The position numbers and the translations under genes were made by a program. Positions 1-6,491 of a stretch of DNA of 7,933 nucleotides are shown here, piece after piece (the stretch's first letter is position 1; each line of letters begins with the position of its first letter). Below the pieces are notes generated by a model. That model did not search any database. It saw only the letters and a program-made list of their open reading frames with translations, and was not told the DNA's origin. Source of the DNA: a bacterium (lineage in GTDB: Bacteria > Spirochaetota > Spirochaetia > Treponematales > Rectinemataceae). The stretch lies in NCBI GenBank assembly GCA_021813065.1, contig JAKALZ010000073.1, forward strand, positions 1 through 7,933, written 5' to 3'.

Positions 1-7
1 GCATAGA

Positions 8-37
8 TTGCCTCCTTGCATTTACCTCGTCTATTAT
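8..37 (+). promoter_or_regulatory. Candidate sigma70 promoter before the PfkB-type kinase gene
   Basis: TTGCCT at 8-13 (4 of 6 match to TTGACA) and TATTAT at 32-37 (5 of 6 match to TATAAT) are separated by 18 bases. Transcription would start near 44, leaving a leader of about 85 bases that includes the two palindromes at 62-95. The surrounding DNA is clearly AT-richer than the genes. Judged by eye only; no experimental or scoring support. Confidence 0.4.
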
Positions 38-61
38 AGAACAGCTTTCTCAGAATGCAAC

Positions 62-95
62 TGAAATCGTTTGCAGAAAGCTGAAAACGATTTCA
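62..95. promoter_or_regulatory. Twin LacI-type operator candidates
   Basis: Two CG-centred near-palindromes lie in tandem: TGAAATCGTTTGCA at 62-75 and TGAAAACGATTTCA at 82-95. Their CG centres (68-69 and 88-89) are 20 bases apart, about two helical turns. The outer halves also form a perfect 11-base inverted repeat (62-72 with 85-95). A TGAAA-NCGN-TTTCA form with a central CG is the general look of operators bound by LacI-family repressors, which often control sugar-kinase genes. The sites lie downstream of the candidate promoter and 33 bases before the kinase start codon, suiting repression by road-block. The regulator is not in the window. Confidence 0.5.
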
Positions 96-128
96 CAAAT
101 ATGCTACACGCGCGTAAAGGAGAATCCG

Positions 129-1031
129 ATGCGGTACGACATCATCATGATGGGTCATATATCGAAGGACATCATCATCGACGAGCAGGGGCGTGAAACG
201 AGGCTATACGGAGGCGCGCTTCTGTACTCATCGATCTCGGCCGCGCGCTCGGGCGCGCGTGTGCTCGCGATCACGAAGGCCGCCCGCGAGGATTTCCGCG
301 CCCTCGACGTGGCTAAGGCTGAGAAAAACATCGACCTCGCGTCGATCGAGAGCCCGAACTCGACCTCGATACTGAACAAGTTCCTCTCCGCCGACCACGA
401 GCGGCGCGAGACGACGCTGCTTTCGAGCGCGGAACCCTTCGCCGCGACGGATATTCCCGCGGGCGCCACCGCGAAGATCATCGACCTCGCGGGGCTCTTT
501 GTCGGCGAGCTGCCCGATTCGCTCATCGAAGAGCTGGCGGGCAAGGCCGAGATCGCGGCGGACGCGCAGGGGCTTCTCCGCGAGGCTCAGGCGGATCGCC
601 GCATGCTCTTCAGGGATTGGAAGAACAAGTCTCGCTACTTGCCGCTCGTGCGCTACTTCAAAGCCGATGCCGCAGAGGCCGAGATTCTCACCGGGCTCAC
701 CGACAGGGAAAAGGCGGCCCGCACGATCGCGGCATGGGGTCGAAACGCGTCGGGACGAGAGCTGGAGGTCATGGTGACGCACAACACCGAGGTCATCGCG
801 CATGTGGACGGCAAAGTGTACCGCGCGCCCTTCACCCCTTCGAATCTCTCGGGCCGCACAGGTCGCGGCGACACAACTTTCGCCGCTTACCTCGCATGGA
901 GACTGAATCACGATCCCCAAGAGTCCGTGCGATTCGCCGCTGCGCTCTGCTCCATCAAAATGGAGGCGCCGGGGCCGTTCCAAGGTTCGCTCGAGGACGT
1001 CTTTGCGCGGATGGAGCGAGATCGCGCGTGA
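129..1031 (+). CDS. PfkB/ribokinase-family small-molecule kinase, substrate unknown
   Basis: A 300-residue protein of the PfkB (ribokinase) superfamily, which transfers the ATP gamma-phosphate to a sugar, nucleoside or similar hydroxyl substrate. The N-terminus has the typical beta-strand plus GH..KD opening (residues 4-14), followed by a YGGALLYSS segment (27-35) matching the GG-containing substrate-binding region. The C-terminal signature is GRTGRGDTT (242-250), a variant of the usual DTxGAGD; Asp248 is the expected catalytic base and the glycines form the anion hole. A KADAAEAEILTG segment (178-189) matches the family's 'N..E...L.G' region. The start is fixed by AAAGGAGA at 116-123, six bases before ATG. 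The gene ends in a double stop (TGATGA). LacI-type palindromes upstream are consistent with sugar-dependent control. Substrate cannot be told from sequence; any link to the lipid genes downstream is unproven. Confidence 0.85.
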   Translation: MRYDIIMMGHISKDIIIDEQGRETRLYGGALLYSSISAARSGARVLAITKAAREDFRALDVAKAEKNIDLASIESPNSTSILNKFLSADHERRETTLLSSAEPFAATDIPAGATAKIIDLAGLFVGELPDSLIEELAGKAEIAADAQGLLREAQADRRMLFRDWKNKSRYLPLVRYFKADAAEAEILTGLTDREKAARTIAAWGRNASGRELEVMVTHNTEVIAHVDGKVYRAPFTPSNLSGRTGRGDTTFAAYLAWRLNHDPQESVRFAAALCSIKMEAPGPFQGSLEDVFARMERDRA

Positions 1032-1144
1032 TGAATTGATGCGCGCCCAATTCAACCACTTCGAGATATGCGGCGCCTCCGGTTGCGTGATGAGCGGCGA
1101 TGCGCGCTCGATTCGCCCGCTTCGAGATATCCGGCGCCTCCGGT
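1026..1144 (+). repeat. Two-copy tandem repeat of about 61 bases across the kinase stop codon
   Basis: The second copy (about 1085-1144) repeats the first (about 1026-1083). The best part is 1059-1083 against 1120-1144, which is 25 bases with one mismatch (G1070/C1131): CTTCGAGATAT, one variable base, then CGGCGCCTCCGGT. The preceding GATGCGCGC (1038 and 1099) and GCGTGATGA (1026 and 1085) are also duplicated, the last with a two-base offset. The first copy includes the last codon and stop of the kinase gene, so part of the gene end appears to have been duplicated into the gap before plsY. The units contain GGCGCC and CCGG palindromes but no clear terminator. Confidence 0.75.
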
Positions 1145-1191
1145 AGACCGTTTTCCCAATTGTGATACTCTATATTTAAGGAAGAACCCAA

Positions 1192-1845
1192 ATGAATATC
1201 ATGTTCGCGAGTGTCGCGCTTGCGCTTGCCTACCTCGTGGGCTCCTTTCCAACAGGGCTCATCGTCGGGAAGCTTTTTTGGGGCATCGACCCGCGCGAGC
1301 GCGGTTCCAAGGCCACGGGCGCGACGAATATGCTGCGGAACTTCGGGGCCAAGGCCGCTGTCCCTGTCGCGATTGTCGATATTGCCAAGGGGGCGCTCGC
1401 GGTGCTGCTCGCGGCGTGGATTGGTGCGGCATCGGGAGCGCCGCGTGAAGCGCTGGGGGTCGTCGGGGCGGTCTCCGCGATGGTCGGGCACGTGTTTCCA
1501 GTGTTCGCGGGCTTTCGCGGAGGCAAGGGAGTCGCCACAGCGGCGGGCGCGCTCATCGCACTGGCACCTGTTGCCGCCATCTTCTGCGCTATCGGGTTCC
1601 TGATAGTGGTGGGGTTGACCGGCATTGTTTCAGCTTCTTCGATAACCGCCGCCATCATTTTGCCTGTCGCGGTAGCGCTGGGCGCCCAGGGTAGGCCGCC
1701 CAATGACTGGCTTCTCGGGTTCGGTATCGCGGTGGCGGTTTTTATTGTCTTTACGCACCGGGCGAATATCAAGCGTATATTCAGGGGAGAAGAAAAGGCC
1801 TTTGAAAAATTCAAGTTTCTGCGGCGTCGGGGAAAGAAAGAGTAG
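1192..1845 (+). CDS. plsY: Acyl-phosphate:glycerol-3-phosphate acyltransferase PlsY
   Basis: PlsY is an integral inner-membrane enzyme that moves the acyl group from acyl-phosphate to position 1 of glycerol-3-phosphate, giving lysophosphatidic acid. The 217-residue length is normal. The three family motifs are present: a Gly-Ser/Ala-Thr-Asn loop (GSKATGATN, 38-46; the family more often has GSGNIGATN), GHVFPVFAGFRGGKG at 99-113 with the GGKG phosphate-binding turn, and HRANIKRIFRGEE at 189-201. Hydrophobic stretches near residues 4-30, 55-80, 88-107, 115-142, 145-165 and 172-188 fit a multi-pass membrane protein. The start is supported by AAGGAAG at 1178-1184, seven bases before ATG. The C-terminal tail is strongly basic (RRRGKK). 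It lies 86 bases before a fatty-acid-kinase fusion gene that would make its acyl-phosphate substrate. PlsX is not in the window. Confidence 0.95.
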   Translation: MNIMFASVALALAYLVGSFPTGLIVGKLFWGIDPRERGSKATGATNMLRNFGAKAAVPVAIVDIAKGALAVLLAAWIGAASGAPREALGVVGAVSAMVGHVFPVFAGFRGGKGVATAAGALIALAPVAAIFCAIGFLIVVGLTGIVSASSITAAIILPVAVALGAQGRPPNDWLLGFGIAVAVFIVFTHRANIKRIFRGEEKAFEKFKFLRRRGKKE

Positions 1846-1900
1846 CGCCCGAATGTATGGTAGCGCCCCACGCCAACCCATCAATGCCCCACCTTGCGGT

Positions 1901-1925
1901 TTGACAAAAATTGCAATATTGTAAT
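1901..1925 (+). promoter_or_regulatory. TTGACA element and AT-rich palindrome before the fatty-acid-kinase fusion gene
   Basis: TTGACA at 1901-1906 is a perfect -35 match. It is followed by a 16-base imperfect palindrome, ATTGCAATATTGTAAT, at 1910-1925, with a perfect CAATATTG core at 1914-1921. No good -10 lies at the ideal spacing; TAATGC (1922-1927, 15-base spacer) or TATTGT (1917-1922, paired instead with TTGCGG at 1894-1899, 17-base spacer) are possible. The palindrome sits where a repressor would block polymerase. The ATG at 1931 is only five bases beyond it. Confidence 0.4.
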
Positions 1926-1930
1926 GCTCA

Positions 1931-3997
1931 ATGAAGATTTCCTATATTGATGGACCACGCCTTCGGCTCGCGCTCGCGGCCGGCTCGCGATCCCTCATCC
2001 AGAATGCATCAAATCTCGACGCTATCAATGTATTTCCTGTCCCCGACGGCGACACGGGCACCAATATGGCAAGCACCGTCCGTGCCATGCTTGTCTCGCT
2101 CTCGAACTTCAAGCCAAAGAAAGCGGGCACGGTTCTTGCCCACGCGGCGCGGTCTACGCTCGCGGCAGCCAAAGGCAACTCAGGCGCGATTCTCGCGCAA
2201 TTCTTTTCGTCACTCGCTGAAGATCTCGGCCAAGAAGCGCGAATCAGCGCTAAACGACTGGCTGCGGCTGCGGTACGCGCGGCGGATCAGACTCGAAAGG
2301 CGCTTTCAATTCCTCGCGAGGGAACTATTCTCACCGTCCTCCACGACTGGGCGCACGCGATGCATGAAAAGGCTCAGCAGTCTGACGATATTCTCCACGT
2401 CTTTACGAGCGCTTATGAATCCGCGAAAGCCTCGCTCGCCAGAACGCGAAACATGCTTCCTGAGATGAAGCGGGCGGGCGTCGTCGATGCTGGGGCGAAA
2501 GGCTTCGTGCACATGCTTGAGGGTATCGCGCAGTTCATTACTTCAGGTTCTCTGAGGGACGCGCTTCGGTCGGAAACTCGGAGCGCGTCCAATAGAGCAT
2601 CTCCAGGTACTGCCTTGGGTGCCGCGCGTGAGAAAATTGAATCCGCGAGTTACTCCATCGACATGATCGGCGCGTCTTCTCATGTCGCCGATTTTGAGCT
2701 GCTCGATGATGAGGCTTTCGACGCAGTCGCTGGCGAGCTTAGCGCGTACAAAACGATCAGCGCTCATGCCGCCTCGCCTCGTTACTGCACGGAGGCCCTT
2801 GTGCACGGCGAAGCGCTCGACCTCGACGCGATCCGCTCGGAGCTCGCTGCCCTTGGCGATTCCGTCGTCGTGGCAGGTGGCCGCGCGCTCGTAAAAATCC
2901 ACGTGCACACCGACACGCCGAGCCTCATCTTCGACATCCTCGACGCGAGAGGAACCATGGAAGGGCACAAAGTCGATGACATGCGCCTCCAGACGCTCCT
3001 TGCTCGCCAAACCCGCCAGCGCAAGCTGCGCTGTGCCATTGTCACTGATACAGGTTGCGACCTGCCCTCGGATTTTCTCTTTGATCACGGTGTACTCAAA
3101 GTGCCCGCACTCATTACGATCGATGGGAAGACGCGCCCCGACGGTCCCGCGCTCGATACCGCGAGTCTCTACGCGCGCATGCGGGAGCGGCCTGAGTTTT
3201 CAATGTCGACGAGCCAACCGGCTGACGCTTCATTCGCGCGGGCATTCGCGCTCGCGTCGCGGCACGCGGACGAAATACTGTATATCGGTTTGAGTTCGGG
3301 ACTTTCGGGAACCTTCCAGGCTGGTCTCAGATCGGCTGAGAAGGCGGGCGCGTTGATGACGCCTGACTCCGAGGATGCGCGGTCGGCGCGGCAGGCTTCC
3401 GCCGCACCGTCGGATTTGCGGGGCGTAACGCTCACACAGCGTATGCCTGCCGCGCCTGCTACGCCTGTCGCTCAAATCGCTGTTTTCGATTCGAAGACAC
3501 TCACATCAGCGCAGGGGCTTCTCACCGCTCGCGCGGTCGAAATGGCTGAGCGTGGCATGAGCGCGGCTGATATCGCGCGCGAGCTCGAGAAACTCAAAAG
3601 CAAGGTTGTTTTCTTTGTCGCAGTAAAGGAACTCGCCAGCCTCATTCGGTCAGGCCGACTCCATGGTGTCAAAAGCCTCATTTTGCGAAAATTCGGGCTG
3701 CGCCCCCTCCTCGCGACTAATGCTGAGGGAAAGGCGACGACCGCCGGTATCTACGCGGGAGAGGATAATATTGTGGCGGCTCTTTTTTCGAAGGTGAAGA
3801 AATCTTTCTGTGCGGGAGCCCGCGCCGAACTCCACATCGCCCACGTCGACGCTGAAGAGGACGCGCGGCGCCTCGCCACGCTTTGCCGCGCCCACCTTCA
3901 TCCTGATTCGAAAATCGTGATCGCGCAGATGGGGCCAGTGCTCTCGTCGCTCGCCTGGCTCGGCGCCCTCAGCGTGGCCGGGCTGCCGCTCGATTGA
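1931..3997 (+). CDS. Single-chain fatty acid kinase: FakA-like DhaL and middle domains fused to a DegV/FakB lipid carrier
   Basis: In the Fak system, FakA phosphorylates a fatty acid held by a separate DegV-family protein, FakB, giving acyl-phosphate for PlsY or PlsX. Here both partners are in one 688-residue chain. Residues 1-205 are a DhaL (DAK2) kinase domain: NVFPVPDGDTGTNM (33-46, with Mg/nucleotide aspartates 39 and 41), KGNSGAILAQ (81-90), REGTILTVL (129-137) and VVDAGAKGF (184-192). Residues about 230-360 match the FakA middle domain: YCTEALV (285-291), VKIHVHTDTP (321-330), a VDDMR segment (348-352). From memory of FakA structures, this Cys and these His residues form a metal site. 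Residues 367-688 are a DegV domain: VTDTGCDLP (371-379), SMSTSQP (424-430), GLSSGLSGTFQ (453-463), VFDSKT (518-523) and LIRSGRL (571-577). A low-complexity insert lies at about 471-513. No Shine-Dalgarno is seen; the start is set by the IDG...NVFPVPDGD spacing. Confidence 0.9.
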   Translation: MKISYIDGPRLRLALAAGSRSLIQNASNLDAINVFPVPDGDTGTNMASTVRAMLVSLSNFKPKKAGTVLAHAARSTLAAAKGNSGAILAQFFSSLAEDLGQEARISAKRLAAAAVRAADQTRKALSIPREGTILTVLHDWAHAMHEKAQQSDDILHVFTSAYESAKASLARTRNMLPEMKRAGVVDAGAKGFVHMLEGIAQFITSGSLRDALRSETRSASNRASPGTALGAAREKIESASYSIDMIGASSHVADFELLDDEAFDAVAGELSAYKTISAHAASPRYCTEALVHGEALDLDAIRSELAALGDSVVVAGGRALVKIHVHTDTPSLIFDILDARGTMEGHKVDDMRLQTLLARQTRQRKLRCAIVTDTGCDLPSDFLFDHGVLKVPALITIDGKTRPDGPALDTASLYARMRERPEFSMSTSQPADASFARAFALASRHADEILYIGLSSGLSGTFQAGLRSAEKAGALMTPDSEDARSARQASAAPSDLRGVTLTQRMPAAPATPVAQIAVFDSKTLTSAQGLLTARAVEMAERGMSAADIARELEKLKSKVVFFVAVKELASLIRSGRLHGVKSLILRKFGLRPLLATNAEGKATTAGIYAGEDNIVAALFSKVKKSFCAGARAELHIAHVDAEEDARRLATLCRAHLHPDSKIVIAQMGPVLSSLAWLGALSVAGLPLD

Positions 3998-4003
3998 AGC
4001 GAA

Positions 4004-4053
4004 GCGCGACCCAACCGCGCCGCAGAGCCCGCACCGCGCGCCCCCAAACGCGC
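4004..4053. other. Two GC-only inverted repeats in the convergent gap, weak terminator candidates
   Basis: The 76 bases between the two convergent gene groups hold two similar small hairpins: GCGCG at 4004-4008 with CGCGC at 4016-4020 (7-base loop), and GCGCG at 4036-4040 with CGCGC at 4049-4053 (8-base loop). Neither is followed by a T run on either strand, so they are not classic intrinsic terminators. They may simply reflect local GC richness, or slow polymerases arriving from both sides. Confidence 0.25.
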
Positions 4054-4073
4054 CGCCACGTTCGCACTCCCGC

Positions 4074-6491
4074 TTATTTCAGCCTCGCCGACGGCGAAGT
4101 CCGCCAGCGCTCGAGCATTTTGAGCGCTCGGTCGGCTGTCCTGAACACCGCGATCCCGCGCCGCTCGAGCTCCGCGCAGAGGGGGTCGTAGAGCGGGCCG
4201 GTGTCGACCACCGCCACAAAGGGCTTGTCGGTCTCCCGGGCGAGCCGTCCGTAGCGCGCCGCGATCGAATCCTCACGCGTCACATCCTCGCCGTGCACCG
4301 AAGGCTCCGCCGCGAGCGTGTTCATCATCACGGTGAGCGGCACGATGCCCACGATCCCGAGATCCGCGCCCGGATCGAGGAGGGCGGTGCGAAAGGCGCC
4401 CTCGTAGGCGTCGTCGTTGCCCATCGGCGTGAGGTCGAGCGGATTGTGGATGTCGACGATGTCGGAGATGCGCGCGTTTCTAAAGAGCGCGCCGAGCGCC
4501 TCGACGCTCTGTTCACCGAAGCGCGAAAGCGTCATGCTCCCCAGGTTGTCGGCGATCGCGACGCACTCGAAGCCCGCGTTCGAGACAGCGGCGAGCCGGT
4601 TGCCACGCGCGACCTTGCCTTCGAGCAATGTGAAGAGGGTGATCGCGTCGTCGAACTCGTCGAGGCTGTCGCAGACAATGGCGCCCGCCTGCGCAAAGAG
4701 CTGCTTCGTGACGGGGTAGTCGCCCGCGATGCTCGCGGTGTGGCTCGCCGCCGCGCCTGCGCCCGCCTGAGTCCGCCCGGCCCGATAGAAAATGACGCTT
4801 CTTCCCGACTCGGAAATCCGCCGTGTCGCCTCGAGGGTCTTTTCGCCGTCGAGCGGTTTGAAGCCCTCTACGTACACCGCGAAGACGCGCAGTTCAGGAT
4901 CGTCGGCTAAATATTCGAGGTAGTCGCCGATCGTCAGGTCCATCTGGTTGCCGAGGGTGAGCGTATACTTCGGGTTGATGTCCGGATGCTTCGAAATGCG
5001 CGTGATGGCGAAGGCGCCCGACTGCGAGATCACGGCGAGCGGCGCGACGGAGCCCTTGGGCATGGGGAGTTTGTATTCGGGGATGAAAAGAGTGTTGTAC
5101 TTGCCAGGCACCGAGCGGATGCCGAGGCAGTTGCCGCCGTTGATGAGGGGCCCCGCGCCGCGAGCCCTGGCTTCGTCGAGGGCCGCGCGCATTTCGGACA
5201 CGATCGCGCCCGAGCCGGATTTTTCCTCGAGGCCGCCTGGAATGACGATCACCGACCATGCGGCGTCGTGGCGGGCGATGTCGGCGAGGGTCGCGGGCGT
5301 TGCCGCGGCCGGAATCACGAGCACGAAAAGATCGACCTTTTCCGGAAGCGAGGCCACATCGGGCACGCAGCGGCAGCCGTCGATTTCCTCGACGCCCGCT
5401 TTCACCACATAGAGCCTCGAAGTGTCGAATCCATTCTGAATGAGGTTGCGCAGGATGATGCGCCCGTTGTTCACGCTCTTCTCCGAGACGCCGATCACCG
5501 CGGCGCTCGCGGGTTTCAAGACGCTGCCGATTTCGCCGACGGGGCGAGCGCGCTGGGCCGCGTTAATCGGCATGCCGTCGCCATCGCGCGCAAGTCCGAT
5601 CTTTGAATAATCCTTGAGTGTCACAAGACAGTCGAGCGCGACGAGCTCTCCTGCGTTCGAGAGCACCATGGGGTTGACTTCGAACTCTCCGATTCCAGCC
5701 GTCGCGAGCGCGTCGGCCGCGTCGAGGAAACGTTGGAGCGCGCGCGCCAGCGCTTCGGGTTCGAGTTCGCGCACGGTGTTTCTGAGTCCCGCGCAGAGCA
5801 GTCCAAAAATGACGTTTTCTTTGAGCTGGGCTTCGAGGGCGGCGCGATCCGTGACTCTCGGCGAGAGGATGAGATTCGCGGCACCTATCTTGAACTTCGA
5901 GGCGAGGTACTCGGTGTGAATGCCCCCGGGGCCGAAGCTCACGATCGGGCCGAAGTCCGGCGCGAAGCGGTAACCGAAGATCATCTCGTGGCCGAGCGTA
6001 GGCTCGAAAGCGACAAATTCGTTCACTGTAAATCCGTCGCGCGGCGTGCCCTCGAATCGAGCCTCCATTCTCAAGAGCGCCGAAGCGATCGCGTCGATGC
6101 TGTTCTCGACGATCTCGACTCCCCGCACCTCGGTTTTATGGAGGATATGCGGGCTGATGATCTTGACCACAGCCTTTGCTCCGGGGAAGGGTCCCGCCGC
6201 GCGCAAAGACGCCGCGCCTGCCGAGGCGCCGCCACCCTTCGGTGAGCCTTCTTTTGCCCCCGCCTTTTCCAAAAATTCCGCTGCGGACCTCACGAGCCAA
6301 AAGCGCGGCGTTCGAATTCCCATGGCCGCGAGCAGCGACATCCCCTCGAGCTCCGTGAGCGCGGTGCGCCCCTCGGCCTGAGCCCGAGCGAGAATCCTCG
6401 CTGCCTCATCGCGGAGTGCCTTTGCCTCCGCGCTCAGCTGGCGGCTTTGAACAGATTCCTTGTCAGCTTTTTGAACCGCGCTTTCATTCAT
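4074..6491 (-). CDS. ADP-forming acyl-CoA synthetase (ACD), single chain with ATP-grasp half first
   Basis: ACD enzymes convert acyl-CoA, ADP and phosphate to free acid, CoA and ATP through phosphohistidine intermediates. In this 805-residue protein the ATP-grasp (beta) half is N-terminal, about residues 25-300: VVKIISPHILHKTEVRGV (108-125, His119 matching the beta phosphohistidine), a VNEF segment (156-159) and GEFEVNPM (268-275). The alpha half follows: a CoA-binding Rossmann region from about 322 (AAVIGVSEK, 330-338), NGGNCLG (451-457), ISQSGAF (488-494) and GRTQAGAGAAASHTASIAG (572-590) with His584 as the likely alpha phosphohistidine. A Gly/Ala-rich insert is at about 78-104. The start at 6491 overlaps the iorB stop by eight bases and has GGGGAGGG nine bases upstream. 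Following iorAB, aryl-acetyl-CoA or related acyl-CoA substrates are inferred. An acyl-CoA-forming role or another substrate cannot be excluded. Confidence 0.87.
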   Translation of the reverse strand: MNESAVQKADKESVQSRQLSAEAKALRDEAARILARAQAEGRTALTELEGMSLLAAMGIRTPRFWLVRSAAEFLEKAGAKEGSPKGGGASAGAASLRAAGPFPGAKAVVKIISPHILHKTEVRGVEIVENSIDAIASALLRMEARFEGTPRDGFTVNEFVAFEPTLGHEMIFGYRFAPDFGPIVSFGPGGIHTEYLASKFKIGAANLILSPRVTDRAALEAQLKENVIFGLLCAGLRNTVRELEPEALARALQRFLDAADALATAGIGEFEVNPMVLSNAGELVALDCLVTLKDYSKIGLARDGDGMPINAAQRARPVGEIGSVLKPASAAVIGVSEKSVNNGRIILRNLIQNGFDTSRLYVVKAGVEEIDGCRCVPDVASLPEKVDLFVLVIPAAATPATLADIARHDAAWSVIVIPGGLEEKSGSGAIVSEMRAALDEARARGAGPLINGGNCLGIRSVPGKYNTLFIPEYKLPMPKGSVAPLAVISQSGAFAITRISKHPDINPKYTLTLGNQMDLTIGDYLEYLADDPELRVFAVYVEGFKPLDGEKTLEATRRISESGRSVIFYRAGRTQAGAGAAASHTASIAGDYPVTKQLFAQAGAIVCDSLDEFDDAITLFTLLEGKVARGNRLAAVSNAGFECVAIADNLGSMTLSRFGEQSVEALGALFRNARISDIVDIHNPLDLTPMGNDDAYEGAFRTALLDPGADLGIVGIVPLTVMMNTLAAEPSVHGEDVTREDSIAARYGRLARETDKPFVAVVDTGPLYDPLCAELERRGIAVFRTADRALKMLERWRTSPSARLK

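Noticed and set aside
228..1055. 275-residue minus-strand open frame across the PfkB gene
   Set aside because: It is antisense to a gene with clear family motifs and a good ribosome binding site. Its sequence is Arg-rich and motif-free, as expected from a GC-rich shadow frame.
1141..1154. Possible intrinsic terminator (CGG...CCG followed by TTTT) before plsY
   Set aside because: The stem is only about three base pairs and the T run is four bases, too weak to call.
1842..1868. Direct repeat GTAGCGCCC (1842-1850 and 1860-1868) after plsY
   Set aside because: Only nine bases in two copies; one overlaps the plsY stop. No structure or function suggested.
4293..4910. 205-residue plus-strand open frame inside the ACD gene
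   Set aside because: Antisense to the conserved alpha half of the ACD; composition rich in Arg, Val and Asp and no recognisable domain.
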